DNA of 64,000 bases from Owenia fusiformis (taxonomy: Eukaryota > Annelida > Polychaeta > Sabellida > Oweniidae): positions 26,264,740 through 26,328,739 of the forward strand of contig CAIIXF020000009.1 of the NCBI GenBank assembly GCA_903813345.2, given 5' to 3'. How positions within the stretch are numbered: the first letter of the stretch is position 1; each line of letters opens with the position of its first letter. Below are positions 60,046 to 64,000 of the stretch, piece after piece. Under the pieces are notes generated by a model, which was given only the letters and a program-made list of their open reading frames with translations, did not search any database and was not told the origin of the DNA. The position numbers were made by a program, and so were the translations under genes.

Positions 60046-61699
60046 CATTTTGTGAGAATATCACATTAATTTTTATGCTTCTCACAAAAAGCAATGAATA
60101 CGTCAATATCTGATATTTGTTTCATCAGTCTTTGACATAAGATATCTCAACTAATATAACCAAACGATAACCAAGCATTTTCCATAGCTATTTATGTTAC
60201 ATAGACGTATTTCAATATATCCCCCCCTTGTCATCCATCAACATTAGACAATGGCCAGTTCTCACTTATTCGTAGTCTAGCTACAAGTCCTTGTGACCCC
60301 CACTACAACATAAGTTGTGGAAGAAATGTGTTAAATCAAGTAGAGGGGGGTGATAAAATATGCTTGTATATGACCAAATCAATTTTCAAGCTCCTTCTCT
60401 ATCCAATATATGAAAGGTGATAGACAGTATACTCACTTATTCCAAAAGTTTCCCAATAACATTACTTTAATTCAAGAAGGAACTATTAAGTAGTAACTGT
60501 AAGTATACACAGACAGGTAAGCTAACTACAGATGTTCCTGGATCGAAAAAGAAAAACATCCATGCGCGGAATCAAAAGAACAGAGAAAATATTTGTCAGT
60601 CGTGTAACAAAAACTATTACGACGGTATGGATCAATTCTTTCTACTGGATTAAGTGACAAAGATGCAATCTGTGGTATCATGAATCCATAGAATTTTCAG
60701 GCAAATATGGACAACTCATCAGTGCTAAGACAGATATGTTTTGTTCTAAAACTACACGTATATGACTGGCTCGCATGGCCGTCCCACTGCTGAGTTATGT
60801 AATAGACTACTATAAACGGTATGATATTTTGTTCTAAAAAACGTTAAGTTCAAATTCAAAATCAGTTCATATATCCCCATAAGTCATATTTACTTGAAGA
60901 ATGAAATTTTGTAACACATCAACTTTCTCATCACTGCTGATTTTTCACTGCTGATTGTTCATTACGATATAAAATGAACGAAAATAGAAACGTGCACACC
61001 CCCTCTTCTTTACTGTTATGCTGTATCATGCATTAATTTATAGAGAGAACATGATTTACGTATACGATCTATCAGACCTCTGAAACTTCATCTGATAATA
61101 AAATGTAGTATTTAGTATCTTTATTTTGTGGTAAACATCTTAAACCAGAGCATATTAATGAGCCCGAGCCAAAAAGGGCCAATTTCCTTGTCGTTATGTT
61201 TTACATTGCTCTTCATAATTGTTCGCAATTAACACTTAATCGCTGCATGCATATGTGACCGTTGATACAAATGATATTTTGATTTTGTAAGGTTCGTGTT
61301 TGAACAGGTATATTCTTTCATATTTTGCTTTTGTACGAGAAATGCGTAATACAAAAAACAAAAAAGCAACTTATTCTTGTTAACTTCTTGTCAAATTTGG
61401 GTATTTAGTTACTTTGTCACTTTTCCTTAAGAACCACCATTCAAGTCATCTTTAAAAACAAATACACGGTCAAGTTGAACTAAAGTCTGTGTCATTATTC
61501 AAAAGCATCATTTTGTTTTTCACATAGAAGTTAGTATTAAACCAATGGTGTCTTCACTTTCGCTAATGATTTTTCTCGTCGGCATGGCCAATAGCATTGG
61601 TTTAGATATTGCTTGGTAACGAAAAAATCGAGGGAGTATACTAAAATCATTTCGTGGTTTAATTTCGTGGTTTAAGCACAAAACCAATGATAACAGCAT

Positions 61700-62575
61700 T
61701 AATTTCATTCAATGCACCATAAAGCCATGTGTCTCCTCTTTACAATGATATATCATTCATTGATATTTGGTTATGGTTGGGCGAGTAATCATTCCATTTG
61801 CAAAGTGGGCCAAAATTAGCTTTTGGCCAAGTTATAAACATCGCAAAAGTCAGTGTACGGAGCCTGATGCAATATTGTAAAAAAACATAAAACCAATGCT
61901 GACTGCATCCTTTTCATTCAATGTACCAAAAAGCCAAATTACTCCTCTTAGCAATGGTATATCATTCATTCACAGGGAGTCATGACTGGCCGAATAATCA
62001 TTAATTTTGCAAAGAGGGGCAAAATTCAGCTCGGACCCAAGTTTTAAAAATTGCAAAAGCCAGTACAAAGGGCATAGGGGCTATTGGAAGAAGATGTGAC
62101 AGGTGTGGCATAGACAGTAAAGTGTCCATACTCATACTCTTGCAAGAATACATCCTATACCTCTCCAAATTGCCACCACTTCCTTGCACATAAAGATGCG
62201 CTCGTCTGCCCAGGTCATGCATGGTTCAGCCCTAAGTCATCTGTGGGTTAAAGCAGAGAAAAGCAGCCCATGGGCAATTCTTTCTCGAGGTTTTGCAATA
62301 TCTATAGTGGAGGAATTGTGAGCACAGATGCTCCTGAGATAGCTCCAAAAGAAAGAGTCACAACAATTCAATTCAGAAGAACTTCCATTGGCACTTAGCC
62401 CTTGCACTGATTTTTGCAATATCTAAAACTTGGCCAAGAGCCGATTTTGACCCACTGTGTAAACGGAAGGATTTCTCACCCAACCATTATCACATGTGAA
62501 TGATAGACATATCATCGGAAAGAGGAGAGATGTGGCTTTATGATACATTAAATGAAATTGATGTAGTCATCACTA
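61700..62575. repeat. fold-back-like repeat with duplicated arm
   Basis: 'ttcattcaatgcaccataaa' + 'gccatgtgtctcctcttt' + 'atatatcattcatt' at 61703-61765 recurs diverged at 61912-61973 in the same direction. It also occurs inverted at about 62490-62575 ('tgaatgata...gaaagaggagagatgtggct'). 'gggccaaaattagcttttgg' also pairs with 'ccaagagccgattttgaccc' near 62430. Confidence 0.65.
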
Positions 62576-64000
62576 GTTTTATGATTTTACAAGATAACTA
62601 CTTGTTCCGTTTTTTTGATACGCCCTGTATATATGATTCTTTTTATCAGGTTTTGGTAAAAATATGATTTTATCATTTTTTCACTTTACCTCATTCTGAA
62701 TTTTTCATGTTTTGGCGTCTTCAGTGATATACATAATGGACTTATTTGACTTGTTTTCAGTTATACACAGTTTGCGTCAAGGCTGCGTGAATACATTAGG
62801 ACAATATTCAATTCTACATAGGTCTTATAAAAACACACCCCAATGTCCAAAACAATGGTATGTTATTCAAAGAAACAATGTTCAATGCCCCTCCTTTATC
62901 GTTCAGGAACTATAATGCCAAATTCCAAAGCCACGAAACGATCAGATATTTGATTGTCAAATAATACAAGCTGAAGATTAAAGTGAAATATATATCTTCA
63001 AAATATGGCTAAGTGGGTACTTGTTTATAAATTGATGCACTATAAACACATGCTTAAAGTGTCATTCTGGTGAATGTCCTGTTACACAGTATCTGTTAAC
63101 AGTAAATGAATCATTCCTTTCTTGGGCATTTCTCACAACTCCAAAAATTTGGAATCAGTTTTTTCATTATCTAATCCGAAGTTCTGTTCATTTCCTTCTT
63201 TTTTTGCATTTTAAGACTTAACCACTGTGTCATTGTATAAATGGGTATACATATCAGGCTTGACCTAAGGGCAAGTGAACAACATGATAAATCAGAGAGG
63301 ATCAATTTAATTACTTTTAAGCTAATGACTTATTAGGCCTGCATCATTGAGAGTAGTACGAAGGTAAGTGACGTGCTAAGGAAATTAGGAATTATTTTAA
63401 AATCTTCATTTTTAATCATCTTAGTATTTTCGATACATTTTATTTGTAATATGTACCAAAATAAGCACATGCTCATTTACGATCGAAAATCTTTTCTCGC
63501 ATAGTCAAACTTTTCAGCTTAGTTTATTTGGTGCACGACTCGTGTCGAGTCACACCCTAAAGCGATGCCAAGTTTACTCAAAGATAATTGCTAAATGCGA
63601 TCCATTTAAAGTCATTAAACAAAACATATTATTTGGGTTAAATGTTACGTATATTATAACACGATGAAATTGTGTATATGGTTCTACGGCAAATAATCTT
63701 AGATTATCACATGGAAATAAATTTGCTTCGACCTCTTACAATTTTGTTAATTTCAGTTTTGATTAGACTGTTTTTTGCTATTGGGAACACAAAGGAATTC
63801 AAAACTAGATCAAACTATCATGATTACTTGAACGGTAGGGGAATGGATATAAGATATTGTTTCTTTTTATGTTATGCCATAATTTGGGATAGTTGGGGGT
63901 TGTTTTTCTTATGACTGGTGTACTCCTAGATGTTTTATTTTTCTTGGTATGTTCTGTAACAACTTTGGTCATTTCCCTTTGGCACTGGCGCACATATCTA

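Larger units (their letters stand above)
58360..64000. other. gene-free 3' end of the window
   Basis: No exon could be supported. It holds the second copy of the dispersed repeat (59610-60045), a fold-back-like repeat (61700-62575) and a solo MITE-like end, 'gatacgccctgta', at about 62617-62629. Short open frames are AT-rich noise. Confidence 0.4.

Overview
This is an AT-rich nuclear window from an animal. Short exons have GT/AG borders and conserved phase, introns are long, and the spacer DNA is packed with retrotransposon pieces, MITE-like inverted repeats and minisatellites. The protein content fits a marine lophotrochozoan (mollusc-, brachiopod- or annelid-like): a squid-type DFPase homologue, an AA15 copper LPMO, ECSIT and a secreted chitin-binding-like protein. 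I cannot name the species.

Four host genes can be rebuilt with consistent splice phases. (1) ECSIT, + strand, 4 coding exons, 6351-8906, 407 aa. (2) A DFPase/SMP-30 beta-propeller hydrolase, - strand, 6 exons, 12910-9431, 317 aa, convergent with ECSIT. (3) An AA15 LPMO, + strand, 3 exons, 40945-42493, 294 aa, with the copper histidine as first mature residue. (4) A secreted 603-aa multidomain protein, + strand, 13 exons, 48197-58312: cysteine-rich chitin-binding-like module, Gly/Ala linker, LamG-like jelly roll, charged coiled coil, acidic tail. I do not recognise its full architecture. A C2H2 zinc-finger exon (17918-18161) lies inside a fold-back repeat, and a possible first exon lies at 14115-14214.

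The rest is mobile or repetitive. A 5'-truncated, broken LINE lies at 2825-5896. A long fold-back with near-perfect ~517-bp arms spans 17334-20003. A perfect-looking palindrome lies at 22191-22620. An approximately 9.0-kb element with 1.3-1.4-kb terminal inverted repeats spans 24544-33554; it carries a ~870-codon exon of a large uncharacterised cysteine/histidine-rich protein and is the best candidate for an undescribed system. A second palindrome follows at 33846-34240, then a nested composite at 34672-39464. Smaller MITE-like elements fill introns and spacers.

The most unexpected pattern is that two unrelated genes carry an intronic minisatellite whose repeat unit includes the exon-intron junction. 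In the DFPase gene it repeats the 3' splice site about 30 times. In the AA15 gene it repeats the 5' splice site about 8 times. These look like tandem expansions seeded at splice sites.
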